From UBA1858 sp045105615 (lineage in GTDB: Bacteria > Pseudomonadota > Gammaproteobacteria > UBA4575): 44,196 nt of DNA. Below are positions 24,859 to 33,710 of the stretch, one piece after another. Made by a program: the position numbers and the translations under genes. The first letter of the stretch is position 1; each line of letters starts with the position of its first letter. The stretch lies in assembly GCA_045105615.1 (NCBI GenBank), contig JBGCDS010000019.1, positions 1 through 44,196 on the forward strand. The letters are read 5' to 3'. The notes under the pieces are model-generated. The model did not search any database and was not told the DNA's origin. It saw only the letters and a program-made list of their open reading frames with translations.

Positions 24859-26259
24859 ATGAATGTTCACGTATTAGTTGTTGGCGATGTGATGCTGGAC
24901 AGGTACTGGCATGCAGATGCAAATCGTATCTCGCCAGAAGCGCCAGTTCCGGTTGCTAGCATTACTGATACTAATGATCGAGCAGGTGGTGCAGCCAATG
25001 TGGCGCAAAATATTAGTTCGTTAGGCTCACGCGTTACATTGTTAGGCGTGATTGGTGAAGACCAAGAAGGCGAAGTGCTAAAGACTATTTTGCAAACACA
25101 AAACATTAATACTGACCTTGTTTCAAATTCATCGATTCGAACAACTTCAAAGATTAGGATTGTCAGTCGTAATCAACAGTTAATACGACTGGATTTTGAT
25201 GATAAGGCGAATAGTTGTACTGCAGAAGTGGAAAAAGCATTTTCGGCGAGTGTAGAGGCAAGTTCTATTGTCATATTGTCTGACTATGGTAAAGGCGTGT
25301 TGTCTGATGCTCAGGCGATTATTCAAGTCGCGCAGGCTAAAAATAAAAAAGTGATTGTTGATCCGAAAGGAACAGATTTTTCCAAATATAAAAATGCCTC
25401 TGTGATAACGCCTAATTATTCAGAGTTTTGTGCCGTTGTCGGTGAATGTGATTCTGAGCAAGATGTTTATCAAAAAGCTCAAGCATTATGTGTTGAAAAT
25501 AATTTTGAAGCCTTGCTGGTAACGCGTAGCGAAAAAGGTATGACGTTAGTCATGCGAGATGGAACAGTAACAAATTTTCCAGCGCAGATGCGCGAGGTAT
25601 ATGACGTCACAGGTGCAGGAGATACTGTGATTTCTGCATTTGCTATGAGCTTGGCTACGGATGGAGATTTCAAGCAGGCTGCACATGTTGCAAATGTTGC
25701 CGCAAGTATTGTTGTGGGTAAGTTTGGCGCAGCGACTGTGTCCGCTGAAGAATTAACTCACGGTATGCTTAGTTATGAGTGTCCCGATAGTAAATTGGTT
25801 AGCAGCGATTTCTTGATCAAACGCATAGAAGATGCACATGCTAAAAAGCAAACAGTAGTATTTACGAATGGTTGCTTTGATGTTCTTCATAAAGGACATG
25901 CAAACTTATTGAGAGAAGCCTCAACATTTGGTGATATGCTGGTGGTGGCTTTGAATTCGGATGAATCAGTTCGCGGTCTTAAAGGTGATGATCGTCCTAT
26001 AAATAATCTTCAAGATAGAGCAGAAATGCTTTCCTATTTCTCATCGGTGGATTGGGTGGTTTCATTTGATGATGATACTCCGGAAGCATTGATCAAGAGT
26101 CTAAACCCCGATGTATTAGTTAAAGGTGGAGATTATGAGCCTGACTCTATCGTTGGTGCCGACCATGTGCAAAAGCGTGGTGGAGCGGTGAAAATAATCC
26201 CGTTTGTAGAGGGCTATTCAACCACCAGTATCATATCATCGATTATCGATAAAAATTGA
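24859..26259 (+). CDS. hldE: bifunctional heptose kinase / ADP-heptose synthase
   Basis: The 466-residue fusion makes ADP-glycero-manno-heptose for LPS inner core. The N-terminal PfkB-type kinase (to about 310) has VVGDVMLDRYW, RISPEAPVPV, GGAANVA and the catalytic GAGDTVISAFA near 250-260. The C-terminal nucleotidyltransferase has FTNGCFDVLHKGHANLL (about 336-352) with the HxGH nucleotide motif. The N-terminus is some 10 residues shorter than in E. coli but includes the whole first strand. It is the third gene of the glnE-ilvE-hldE run and supplies the substrate for the heptosyltransferases encoded downstream. Confidence 0.95.
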   Translation: MNVHVLVVGDVMLDRYWHADANRISPEAPVPVASITDTNDRAGGAANVAQNISSLGSRVTLLGVIGEDQEGEVLKTILQTQNINTDLVSNSSIRTTSKIRIVSRNQQLIRLDFDDKANSCTAEVEKAFSASVEASSIVILSDYGKGVLSDAQAIIQVAQAKNKKVIVDPKGTDFSKYKNASVITPNYSEFCAVVGECDSEQDVYQKAQALCVENNFEALLVTRSEKGMTLVMRDGTVTNFPAQMREVYDVTGAGDTVISAFAMSLATDGDFKQAAHVANVAASIVVGKFGAATVSAEELTHGMLSYECPDSKLVSSDFLIKRIEDAHAKKQTVVFTNGCFDVLHKGHANLLREASTFGDMLVVALNSDESVRGLKGDDRPINNLQDRAEMLSYFSSVDWVVSFDDDTPEALIKSLNPDVLVKGGDYEPDSIVGADHVQKRGGAVKIIPFVEGYSTTSIISSIIDKN

Positions 26260-26392
26260 TTCACCTAGGAGCTGGCCACTAATAGTCATTTAATCACAGT
26301 TCATCTGATAAATTGTGAAAGACGTATAATTATTGCTTTAGTGGAGCCTGTAGTATCTTGATTCTTGGGGAAACTCTAACTTTGATAATTAG

Positions 26393-26608
26393 ATGAAAGA
26401 ATATGTGGTTACATTTAGCTTGCTAGCAGAAGACTACGAGCAAGCGAAAAAACTCAGTGAGCCAATTTGCACATACTTTCTTAAAGATCATATGTGTACT
26501 TTAGAGTCTGTGCGCGTTAAGAACCCAGAACCTGTTGCCAATAGATCTGCAGGGCGTAGAAAATCAGATAAGTCTTGGTTAAGCGGTTTTGGTTACTCTG
26601 AAAAATAA
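26393..26608 (+). CDS. small conserved-looking protein, function unknown
   Basis: A 71-residue basic, cytoplasmic-looking protein. It begins MKEYVVTFSLLAEDYEQAKKLSEPI, a helix-strand pattern, and ends in a Lys/Arg/Ser-rich part. No signal peptide or known domain was recognised. A TATAAT hexamer at 26325-26330 in the 133-base gap after hldE suggests a separate promoter, although the -35 is weak. It converges with the kinase-like gene at 26623, 14 bases away. Confidence 0.55.
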   Translation: MKEYVVTFSLLAEDYEQAKKLSEPICTYFLKDHMCTLESVRVKNPEPVANRSAGRRKSDKSWLSGFGYSEK

Positions 26609-26622
26609 GCCTTAAGTATTAG

Positions 26623-27513
26623 TTAGTTGCGCTTCTTGCTGGGCTTGATCCATTTGTAGATATTGAGTCCGCCATTCATCCAGAACTTCAAAATATTTTT
26701 TTCTAGAAAACTAGCAGGCCGATCTAAATAATATTTCAGGCTGTCATTGCTATCAATGTCGTATATTCGGAATCGTCGAATACAACGAATGTCTAATAAT
26801 TTCTTTCTCCACGGCTTTTCACTGCGAACAAACTGCATTTTATCCAAGTCTATTAAGGTGAATTTCATTTGCTTGACAGAATCGGGCGTGAGTTGGCTAA
26901 TGTCTGTGACGGGTGAGCATAATAAAAAATTGCCAGCATGAGGGTCTCCATGGCGGATATTGTTAGCATGAAGGTTGCGAACCACTGCACCAAGAGATTG
27001 AGCGATATTATGAATAATCGTCTTTGAGTATTTGTTTTTTTGGATTATCTGTTCGCATAAATCAAACACAGACATACTGGCGTTGACTTTTTCGTAGAGA
27101 AGATAGGATTTTTCACTTTGGGTTTGGCGCTTGCAGGTCCAATGACCTAAGACCTTAATGCTATCGACATTAATTTTTTCTAACGCTACTCCTCCATAGT
27201 ACGCGTTTAAGCTATAATTTTTGATTAGACTGACTAGTACAAGGTTGAGTTTACGATACCAGCGATAATGCTTGGATATCTGAGAAACTTTTAAAATCAC
27301 CTCTTTATCTACGCAGGCCAGGTGGAAGCTGTATAGATTATTTCGCTTTCGGCTATGTTGCTGCATGCGATGAGTTGGTGATTCGAATTGTTCAAACTGC
27401 AGCTCTTTTATCCACTGTTCTAACGATTGGTTGTTTTCGTGAGCAGGATGGATAATGTACTCGCCTAAAGCATATTTTCTAGTAGGCTGGCGAATATCGT
27501 TAGGAATGTACAC
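26623..27513 (-). CDS. LPS kinase-family protein (WaaP/Kdo-kinase-like fold)
   Basis: A 296-residue kinase-fold protein with a catalytic loop HGDPHAGN (H188, D190, N195) and LIDLDKM (D221) in place of DFG. This is the pattern of bacterial LPS core kinases and RIO/ABC1-like small-molecule kinases. An invariant lysine candidate lies in EVILKVSQ near residue 75. It probably phosphorylates a core heptose or Kdo. The start is a GTG (27513) without a clear ribosome site. It runs opposite to hldE and waaF and begins 23 bases from the AUU start of waaF. It is not close enough to WaaP for that symbol to be applied. Confidence 0.75.
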   Translation of the reverse strand: MYIPNDIRQPTRKYALGEYIIHPAHENNQSLEQWIKELQFEQFESPTHRMQQHSRKRNNLYSFHLACVDKEVILKVSQISKHYRWYRKLNLVLVSLIKNYSLNAYYGGVALEKINVDSIKVLGHWTCKRQTQSEKSYLLYEKVNASMSVFDLCEQIIQKNKYSKTIIHNIAQSLGAVVRNLHANNIRHGDPHAGNFLLCSPVTDISQLTPDSVKQMKFTLIDLDKMQFVRSEKPWRKKLLDIRCIRRFRIYDIDSNDSLKYYLDRPASFLEKNILKFWMNGGLNIYKWIKPSKKRN

Positions 27514-27536
27514 GGCTATTTTATTTGGAGTGAGCT

Positions 27537-28547
27537 ATTAATAAGAGTTTAGTTATTGGCCCCGCCTGGGTGGGTGATATGGTCATGGCGCAGGCGTTAT
27601 ATAAGGCATTACAGGCTGATTCTACATCAGCGCAAATTCATGTGGTAGCACCACAATGGTCGCGGCCGTTGCTTGCGCGAATGCCTCAAGTTTCAGCAGT
27701 ACATAGTCTGGATGTTGCGCACGGTGAGTTTGGCTTTGCTAAGCGTCGTTATTTAGGTAAGCAGCTGTGTAGTGAGGGTTTTTCGCAGGCGATAGTATTG
27801 CCACGTTCATTTAAATCAGCACTAGTGCCTTGGGTGGCAAAAATTCCTAAACGAATAGGTGATATTGGCGAATTTCGATATGGTTTGTTGACGCATACCT
27901 TCCCCTCTAATAAAGATAAAAGCATAGCAAGTGTATGTAATTATCTACGTTACATTAATATTGAATCAGATATTAATTTAGTTAAGAAACAATACTTTCC
28001 TGAATTATCTGTGGATCATGCTAATCAACTAAAAGTGTTAGAAAAGAATGCGATTGCTAATGATGTACCATTGGTTGCTTGTATGGTTGGTGCGGAATAT
28101 GGCCCTTCTAAACAATGGCCGGTAGAGCATTTTGCTGCACTGATTAGTATGTTGAAGCAGCAGGGGCTGAATGTGTGTTTGCTCGGCTCGACGAAAGATA
28201 TCGAAGTAAGTCAACAGATCGAATCACTATGCGATGAATCTATTTTTAATCTCTGTGGCAAAACCAGTTTGTTAGATGTGATTGATATACTTGCGGCCTG
28301 TCATATTGCTGTTAGTAATGATTCAGGATTAATGCATATTGCCGCAGCCGTCGATACGCCTGTGATTGCAATGTATGGTGCAACCACGCCAGCTTATACG
28401 CCGCCACTGCACTCAAAAGCAAAATCTTTTTATGTCAGGCTGGCCTGTAGCCCTTGCTGGCAGCGCACATGTCAGTATCAGCATTATCGCTGTTTGAAAG
28501 ATATTATGCCGCAGGATGTTTTTAGAGCAGTCATCAAGCGCTTATAA
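27537..28547 (+). CDS. waaF: ADP-heptose:LPS heptosyltransferase II, apparent AUU start
   Basis: A GT9-family enzyme that adds the second heptose to the LPS inner core on the cytoplasmic face of the inner membrane. The body matches WaaF throughout: SFKSALVPW, GAEYGPSKQWP, SNDSGLMHIAAA and the C-terminal GATTPAYTPPL region. The first ATG/GTG start in frame is a GTG at 27570. It would cut off the first strand of the family (WaaF begins MKILVIGPSWVGDMVMA). In frame upstream lies INKSLVIGPAWVGDM, opened by an ATT at 27537 with a GGAG ribosome site six bases before it; a TGA closes the frame two codons earlier. Hence I start the gene at this AUU codon, giving about 336 residues (E. coli: 348). Confidence 0.85.
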   Translation: MNKSLVIGPAWVGDMVMAQALYKALQADSTSAQIHVVAPQWSRPLLARMPQVSAVHSLDVAHGEFGFAKRRYLGKQLCSEGFSQAIVLPRSFKSALVPWVAKIPKRIGDIGEFRYGLLTHTFPSNKDKSIASVCNYLRYINIESDINLVKKQYFPELSVDHANQLKVLEKNAIANDVPLVACMVGAEYGPSKQWPVEHFAALISMLKQQGLNVCLLGSTKDIEVSQQIESLCDESIFNLCGKTSLLDVIDILAACHIAVSNDSGLMHIAAAVDTPVIAMYGATTPAYTPPLHSKAKSFYVRLACSPCWQRTCQYQHYRCLKDIMPQDVFRAVIKRL

Positions 28548-28766
28548 ATAAGAAATCTATCTCAATATGCAATGTTGAGGTGGTTAGATGTTTGCCCAAT
28601 CTTTAAGGGTGAATAAAAATCGACTAATGGTCGTTTATATCTAGTTTGTCTATCTCAAGAAAAAAGAAATTCGGCCGTATACATGCTTGTAGTGGTGAAC
28701 AGGTGTGGCTGGTATCTGTTCTGAGAGTAATAGAAATATTAGACGTAAATATGCGAGTGGATAAAT

Positions 28767-30626
28767 ATGAAATTTAAGTTTGGTGGTAACAGTGATATTG
28801 AAAATCTAAAGAATCAATTAATTGACTATCAAGGGCAGTTTGAGGCCATAAGTCGATCTCAAGCAGTAATTGAATTCAATATGGATGGAACAATTATCAA
28901 GGCAAATGATAATTTTTTGAACACTGTTGGGTACCAACTTGACGAAATACAGGGTAAGCATCATTCGATGTTTGTCGATAGTGAAACTGCTAATAGCAGT
29001 GAATATAAAAACTTCTGGAAAACATTAAACCGTGGAGAGTACCAAGCCAAGCAGTACAAAAGAATTGGTAAGGGCGGTAGAGAAGTGTGGATTCAAGCAA
29101 CTTACAACCCGATTATGGATGGTGCGGGTAAACCGTTTAAAGTCGTTAAATATGCAACTGATATCACCCAAAGAAGTATAGAAAGCGCTAATGAGAAAGG
29201 TCAGATTAACGCAATTCATAAATCTACAGCAGTAATTGAGTTCAACCTGGATGGCAGTATTATTACAGCGAACGATAACTTTCTGAGCGCATTGGGCTAT
29301 GAATTGCAGGAGATTCAAGGCAAGCATCACTCAATGTTTGTCGAGCCTAAATATGCGGCGAATAATGAATATAAACAATTTTGGTCTGATCTCAGTGCAG
29401 GAAAATTTCAATCTGGTGAATACATGCGTATCTCAAAGAGTGGTAAAGAAGTATGGATTCAAGCCTCTTACAATCCAATTATGGGGTTAGATGGTAGGCC
29501 GTTGAAAGTGGTTAAATTTGCAAGTGATGTCACTGAACAAAAAAATATGCAGCAGAATGTGGAAAAATTGCTAGGTGAGGTGAGCCATGTAGTGACAGGG
29601 CTTGGTGCGGGTAATTTGACTGAACGTGTACATGGCGATTACACGGGTCAATTCAAATTATTAAAAGACGCGGTCAATGACTACTGTCATAAGATGAGCG
29701 ATATCGTAGTGAATATTGGCGAATCAAGTGGTCTTGTTAGCACGGGTGCTGATGAAATCTCTAGAGGCAATTTGGATTTAAGTCGTCGTACTGAGTCACA
29801 GGCAGCCAGTTTGGAAGAGACCTCGGCAAGTATGGAAGAGATGACCAGCACGGTTAAGCAAAATGCAGATAATGCTAAAGAAGCAAATGAACTTGCCATA
29901 GGTGCGCGTGACCAAGCAGCGACGGGTGGTGAAGTGGTGAATAAAGCCATTACTGCTATGCATGATATTAATCAAGCTAGTAATAAGATATCCGATATTA
30001 TTGGTGTGATAGATGAAATTGCGTTCCAAACAAATTTGTTAGCGCTGAATGCAGCGGTAGAAGCAGCACGCGCAGGTGAGCAGGGGCGTGGGTTTGCTGT
30101 AGTGGCAACAGAAGTTCGTAACTTAGCAGGGCGTAGTGCAACGGCAGCGAAAGAAATTAAGGAATTAATTGAAGATAGTGTTCAAAAAGTCACTGATGGT
30201 AGTCGTTTGGTGAATCAGTCGGGTGAAACACTAGAGCAAATTATGGATAGTGTGAGACAGGTTGCCGATATTATTGGTGATATTTCCTCTGCGTCTCAAG
30301 AACAGGCCCAGGGCATTGATCAGGTGAATAAAGCTATTATTGAAATGGATACAGCTACACAACAGAATACAGCGATGGTTGAGGAAGCAGCGGCAGCGGC
30401 AGAATCTATGTCGGAGCAGAGTAGTCAGTTGAATAATTTAGTTAGCTTTTTCCAAGTAGATAAAGCGGCTGGATTAAATAGTACTAACTCTTTAGCCTCG
30501 CCTGGTGTAGAAAGACGTTCTAGTGAGCGGCCATGGGGACAGTCTAGTGCTGCACCAAGTGCGCAAGCGAATGATTTCAGTATGGCTGTAGGTGAAGATG
30601 TTACTGATGATTGGGAAGAGTTTTAA
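28767..30626 (+). CDS. soluble methyl-accepting chemotaxis protein with two PAS domains
   Basis: A 619-residue cytoplasmic receptor with no membrane segment. Two PAS domains (about 33-135 and 155-257) are very similar to each other: both have EFNxDGxII, GKHHSMFV and EVWIQAxYNPIM. They are followed by a HAMP-like segment (about 265-320) and the signalling domain. The kinase-control tip is DEIAFQTNLLALNAAVEAARAGEQGRGFAVVA (about residues 416-447). The C-terminus ends DDWEEF, a good match to the CheR/CheB-binding WxxF pentapeptide. The architecture equals the BdlA/Aer2-like PAS-MCP class, which senses oxygen, redox state or other cytoplasmic signals. No other chemotaxis gene is nearby, so it must couple to a system elsewhere. 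It sits inside the LPS core region as its own unit. Confidence 0.93.
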   Translation: MKFKFGGNSDIENLKNQLIDYQGQFEAISRSQAVIEFNMDGTIIKANDNFLNTVGYQLDEIQGKHHSMFVDSETANSSEYKNFWKTLNRGEYQAKQYKRIGKGGREVWIQATYNPIMDGAGKPFKVVKYATDITQRSIESANEKGQINAIHKSTAVIEFNLDGSIITANDNFLSALGYELQEIQGKHHSMFVEPKYAANNEYKQFWSDLSAGKFQSGEYMRISKSGKEVWIQASYNPIMGLDGRPLKVVKFASDVTEQKNMQQNVEKLLGEVSHVVTGLGAGNLTERVHGDYTGQFKLLKDAVNDYCHKMSDIVVNIGESSGLVSTGADEISRGNLDLSRRTESQAASLEETSASMEEMTSTVKQNADNAKEANELAIGARDQAATGGEVVNKAITAMHDINQASNKISDIIGVIDEIAFQTNLLALNAAVEAARAGEQGRGFAVVATEVRNLAGRSATAAKEIKELIEDSVQKVTDGSRLVNQSGETLEQIMDSVRQVADIIGDISSASQEQAQGIDQVNKAIIEMDTATQQNTAMVEEAAAAAESMSEQSSQLNNLVSFFQVDKAAGLNSTNSLASPGVERRSSERPWGQSSAAPSAQANDFSMAVGEDVTDDWEEF

Positions 30627-30638
30627 TTCTTCCCAATC
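30609..30638. terminator. 11-bp hairpin overlapping the chemoreceptor stop codon
   Basis: GATTGGGAAGA (30609-30619) pairs perfectly with TCTTCCCAATC (30628-30638) across an 8-base, T-rich loop that holds the stop codon. It sits between convergent genes, so it may end both transcripts. Its left arm also encodes the Asp-Trp-Glu-Glu part of the CheR-binding tail. Confidence 0.6.
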
Positions 30639-30655
30639 GATATTATGCAAGCGAA

Positions 30656-32050
30656 CTATAAAAAATAGTCGTGACGTTCTTCGGAAACCCCTAACGTCTC
30701 TAGTTTTTCTGGATGACGTATTAGATCTTCAATCAACCAATTGGCATGGTTGTATAAGCAGGTGACGTTGCGGCACTCGACACTAGCGTCAAAAGCTTCA
30801 ATTAATCTTAAAGTGTTCTTTTGAGTTTCTTTAAATAGGTCTTCAGTTTCGTATTCATGTTTGCCGCCCAGTAAAGCTTGAGGCACATGTCTATAGACCG
30901 GACAATTAAATACACCTAGTGGGCTTAAGACCTGTCGGAAATACTGCATGTGGCAGGTGCTAGGCTGGTCGATAAAATCTTTGTAACTACCATTTTCAAG
31001 CACGCGTAAATTAGTGCTTTCAATCACTGAAAATTTATCAGTTTCTAATTGTTTAGTTTGATTAATTGATGTGCGAATTTTCTTTAGGATGCCATCAATA
31101 GATTGCTCTTCCTGAGTTAAATTCACTACTTCAGCATTGTTCTCTTCTGCGCGGGTTAAAAATGGTTTGTAAGAAATATAATCAAACTCATTCTTCTTGG
31201 CGCGTTCAGCGGCTTCAATAATTTCATCAGTATTATCAATAATTTCAGTATCATTGGCTTCGCAGTCTTTCCATACAACAATAAAGCTATAACCAATTTG
31301 AAAGTCAGGATTGATTTTTTTGATATCGGGTATCTGTGAGCAAATCCAATCTAGAGTTACTTTCTTACTCACTGGTTTATGCATGGCGCGGAATGTTTCA
31401 TTGTCGCCAGAATCAAGTGATAGGCGTACCCAATCACCCTTGGTCAGGACATCAGCGACTTCTGCGATTCTATCCATACGACTGCCATTAGTGACAACGC
31501 CAATTTTTATGTCGCGTGCTTTTAAGTGTTTAACGATATCGGCAAAACCTGGATACACTGTTGGTTCGCCACCACCAATGATAATGACGGAACGTAAACC
31601 ACGATCAATTAGCGTGGTTAAAGAATTTTTAAGTTGTTCATGTTCGTAGCGAATACCTGTGTTTAAGATATCCATGTCAACGCAGTGGTCGCAGCGATAA
31701 TTGCAGGCAGTAGTGACGTCTAGATTCACAGATAGAGGTGCATGGTTGGGTGCCTGTTCTAAAATTTCTTCGATTGATTGACCTTCTGAGTAGGCATCTC
31801 TCCACTTAACCTGCCAGCTAACATACTCTTTAAGTGTATTGATAATGGAGGGTTGGCGTAACTTGGCAGAAAAATCATGGATAGGAGACAGTTCTACCTG
31901 TTTCTCTTTATGTTGACCCTGTTTGTTTTTTGCGTGTAATGGCGCATCAACCACCTGTAATACTGACTGAATACTATTTTTACTGCGAAAATCAATCAGA
32001 GGGGAGACTTCCATTAATACATCACCGTCTGCTGTGTGAATTTTTTCCAT
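30656..32050 (-). CDS. radical SAM protein with C-terminal SPASM-like cysteines
   Basis: The 464-residue radical SAM enzyme carries the [4Fe-4S] motif CNYRCDHC (residues 116-123) after an unusually long, roughly 100-residue N-terminal part. GGGEPTVYP and RLSLDSGDNETF are typical strands of the partial TIM barrel. Near the C-terminus are more cysteines (STCHMQY, FNCPVY, VECRNVTC and LYNHANW), suggesting an auxiliary cluster as in SPASM/twitch proteins. It follows the Gfo/Idh/MocA-like gene by 9 bases in one operon inside an LPS locus. It may modify a sugar or a lipid-linked substrate, or a peptide. The substrate is unknown, and the match to peptide-maturating or sugar-modifying enzymes is not decisive. 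Confidence 0.85.
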   Translation of the reverse strand: MEKIHTADGDVLMEVSPLIDFRSKNSIQSVLQVVDAPLHAKNKQGQHKEKQVELSPIHDFSAKLRQPSIINTLKEYVSWQVKWRDAYSEGQSIEEILEQAPNHAPLSVNLDVTTACNYRCDHCVDMDILNTGIRYEHEQLKNSLTTLIDRGLRSVIIIGGGEPTVYPGFADIVKHLKARDIKIGVVTNGSRMDRIAEVADVLTKGDWVRLSLDSGDNETFRAMHKPVSKKVTLDWICSQIPDIKKINPDFQIGYSFIVVWKDCEANDTEIIDNTDEIIEAAERAKKNEFDYISYKPFLTRAEENNAEVVNLTQEEQSIDGILKKIRTSINQTKQLETDKFSVIESTNLRVLENGSYKDFIDQPSTCHMQYFRQVLSPLGVFNCPVYRHVPQALLGGKHEYETEDLFKETQKNTLRLIEAFDASVECRNVTCLYNHANWLIEDLIRHPEKLETLGVSEERHDYFL

Positions 32051-32059
32051 AATTTGCTC

Positions 32060-32995
32060 TTATTTATAATTTTCGATTAATTGATATAAGTGACGTGCCC
32101 CAAGCATAAGTATGCTTCCGTCAAATTTTAATCCGGCATCTAAACTAGCTAGAAAGTCTCGTATTGAAGCATCCAGAGGATCTTGTATCGATATTGTTTG
32201 CTGGTCGGATTGTAACTGAATTTGATACTCGGGTAACGAAACAGTTCTTTGCACTGTGTGGCTATTTATCTGATAGCTTGCAGGCTTAGGAGTTTCATTG
32301 GATTGAATAAAACCTAGTGTTGATTTTGTGGTGCCCCGTTCGTGCTCATAATCGAAATGAATAACGATGCTATTGGGTGCCTGTAATACTTCAATATGAT
32401 TAAGGCTGCCAGCGCCTACTAGCTGATAAAGCATGCTTAGACCATGAGATGCACCATCCACTAGCATTGAGACGTCGAGGCTTTGTGGGCTTAGATTCAT
32501 AGCAAACTGCTTGATTTCATTATTAATAATCGCCATTGGATACAGTCGTGAAAAGTCCTTCAATGTGTAAGGCCATTGAGTATTGAGATGGATGTATCGC
32601 TGATTTAGCGCGGACATAGTAATCACTGATTGTAGGCTTTGCTCATAAGTCGCTAGTGCTAATCTGTTATCTGGCCACCAAAACGGTTTTTCACAAAATA
32701 TGTGTAAATTATGCTCGGCAGCTAATTGCAAATAAGTAAGGTGTGTACTTGGGGGGGATGCAATGACAAGAATATCCAGATTCTGCTGATTTAGTAATTG
32801 TTTGAGATCGGTATAACCTTGAGTAGTAATGCCGTAGTGGTCAGATAAATCGGTTACTGCTTGCCGGGTTGAATTTTTGCTGGTGCCGACAATGCCAGTA
32901 ATTTGGTGTCCCAGATTAGCAAATATACGGGCGATAAATGGGCCAGTGCCCTGATGTCGTCTTGCGGCACCAATTATTCCAATTTTATAAGACAT
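32060..32995 (-). CDS. Gfo/Idh/MocA-family NAD(P)-dependent oxidoreductase
   Basis: A 311-residue oxidoreductase with an N-terminal Rossmann domain (GIIGAARRHQGTGPF, then DILVIASPPSTHLTY and the CEKPFWWP motif of the family). The C-terminal domain is less conserved. Members oxidise or reduce sugars, often nucleotide-linked. The glycine loop is atypical, GAARRHQG rather than GxGxxG. It is the first gene of a two-gene operon with the radical SAM protein 9 bases downstream. Together they probably convert one unusual sugar or metabolite, possibly for the LPS core; this is inferred from location only. Confidence 0.82.
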   Translation of the reverse strand: MSYKIGIIGAARRHQGTGPFIARIFANLGHQITGIVGTSKNSTRQAVTDLSDHYGITTQGYTDLKQLLNQQNLDILVIASPPSTHLTYLQLAAEHNLHIFCEKPFWWPDNRLALATYEQSLQSVITMSALNQRYIHLNTQWPYTLKDFSRLYPMAIINNEIKQFAMNLSPQSLDVSMLVDGASHGLSMLYQLVGAGSLNHIEVLQAPNSIVIHFDYEHERGTTKSTLGFIQSNETPKPASYQINSHTVQRTVSLPEYQIQLQSDQQTISIQDPLDASIRDFLASLDAGLKFDGSILMLGARHLYQLIENYK

Positions 32996-33073
32996 GAGGA
33001 ATAAATATCGTAGATAGGGGATAATTGTTTATACTTGCGCGCCATTTCTAATGCTTTAATTCGCGATTCTATC

Positions 33074-33697
33074 ATGCCCAATCTTGTACTGCCGACCGAG
33101 ATAGATGTTATCCAAGAGCTAGGTTCGGGGCGTCGTTCTCATGCGTATCTTGCCAATTATCTTGGTAAGAAAGTATCAGTCAAGGTATATAAGCCAGCCT
33201 ACATAGAAAAGTATCAATCACAATATAAGGTCAATATTGGTGAATTTGAATTTGCGCGCAATAAAATTGCTTATGAATCAAGTGCGCTGACTAAGTTTGT
33301 GGCAGAACCTTATCGATTATTATCGCCAGGTCAGGGCTATGACTTAGCCTTAGTGCAAGAATATGTTGATGGTATTTGGTTAGAAGAGCTGATGGAGCAA
33401 TCAGCTGGGCTCCCCAGCGAAGTATTGAGAGCCGGTTATTATATTGTTGAGCAAGCGGCTAAGGTGGGTTTGTATGATTTGGATATTTCTCCTGGTAATA
33501 TTCGACTAATAAAAAATGCACGCGACGAGTGGATGCCTAAGTTATACGACTTTAATTTAATGCCGCAGTATATATGTCCACCCAATCCATTTATGGCGAT
33601 CGGTTTTAAATTGGGGTTGCGTAGTAAGAATCACCGAGATTATCGTAGTCTTAAACGCTGGGATTATCTTGCAAAGATGGCTAGCAAGAGAACATAA
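33074..33697 (+). CDS. small kinase-like protein (RIO/LPS-kinase fold)
   Basis: A protein of about 207 residues with a compact kinase fold. It has a glycine-rich loop (ELGSGRRSHAY), a lysine in VSVKVYK near residue 37, a catalytic loop DLDISPGN (D135-N142) and DFN in place of DFG (159-161). This is the third kinase-fold protein of the locus. An upstream TTG (33035) would add 13 residues; the ATG at 33074 gives the better N-terminus, although neither has a clear ribosome site. The stop falls inside the next gene's alternative 5' extension. A substrate such as heptose, Kdo or a lipid is likely but unproven. Note the Asp-for-His at the start of the usual HGD catalytic loop. Confidence 0.7.
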   Translation: MPNLVLPTEIDVIQELGSGRRSHAYLANYLGKKVSVKVYKPAYIEKYQSQYKVNIGEFEFARNKIAYESSALTKFVAEPYRLLSPGQGYDLALVQEYVDGIWLEELMEQSAGLPSEVLRAGYYIVEQAAKVGLYDLDISPGNIRLIKNARDEWMPKLYDFNLMPQYICPPNPFMAIGFKLGLRSKNHRDYRSLKRWDYLAKMASKRT

Positions 33698-33710
33698 ACA
33701 ATTAATAATA

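Noticed and set aside
27570..28547. waaF starting at GTG 27570
   Set aside because: This cuts off the first strand (LVIGPAW) of the Rossmann-like fold that is conserved in all WaaF proteins and is clearly encoded upstream; no ribosome site precedes the GTG.
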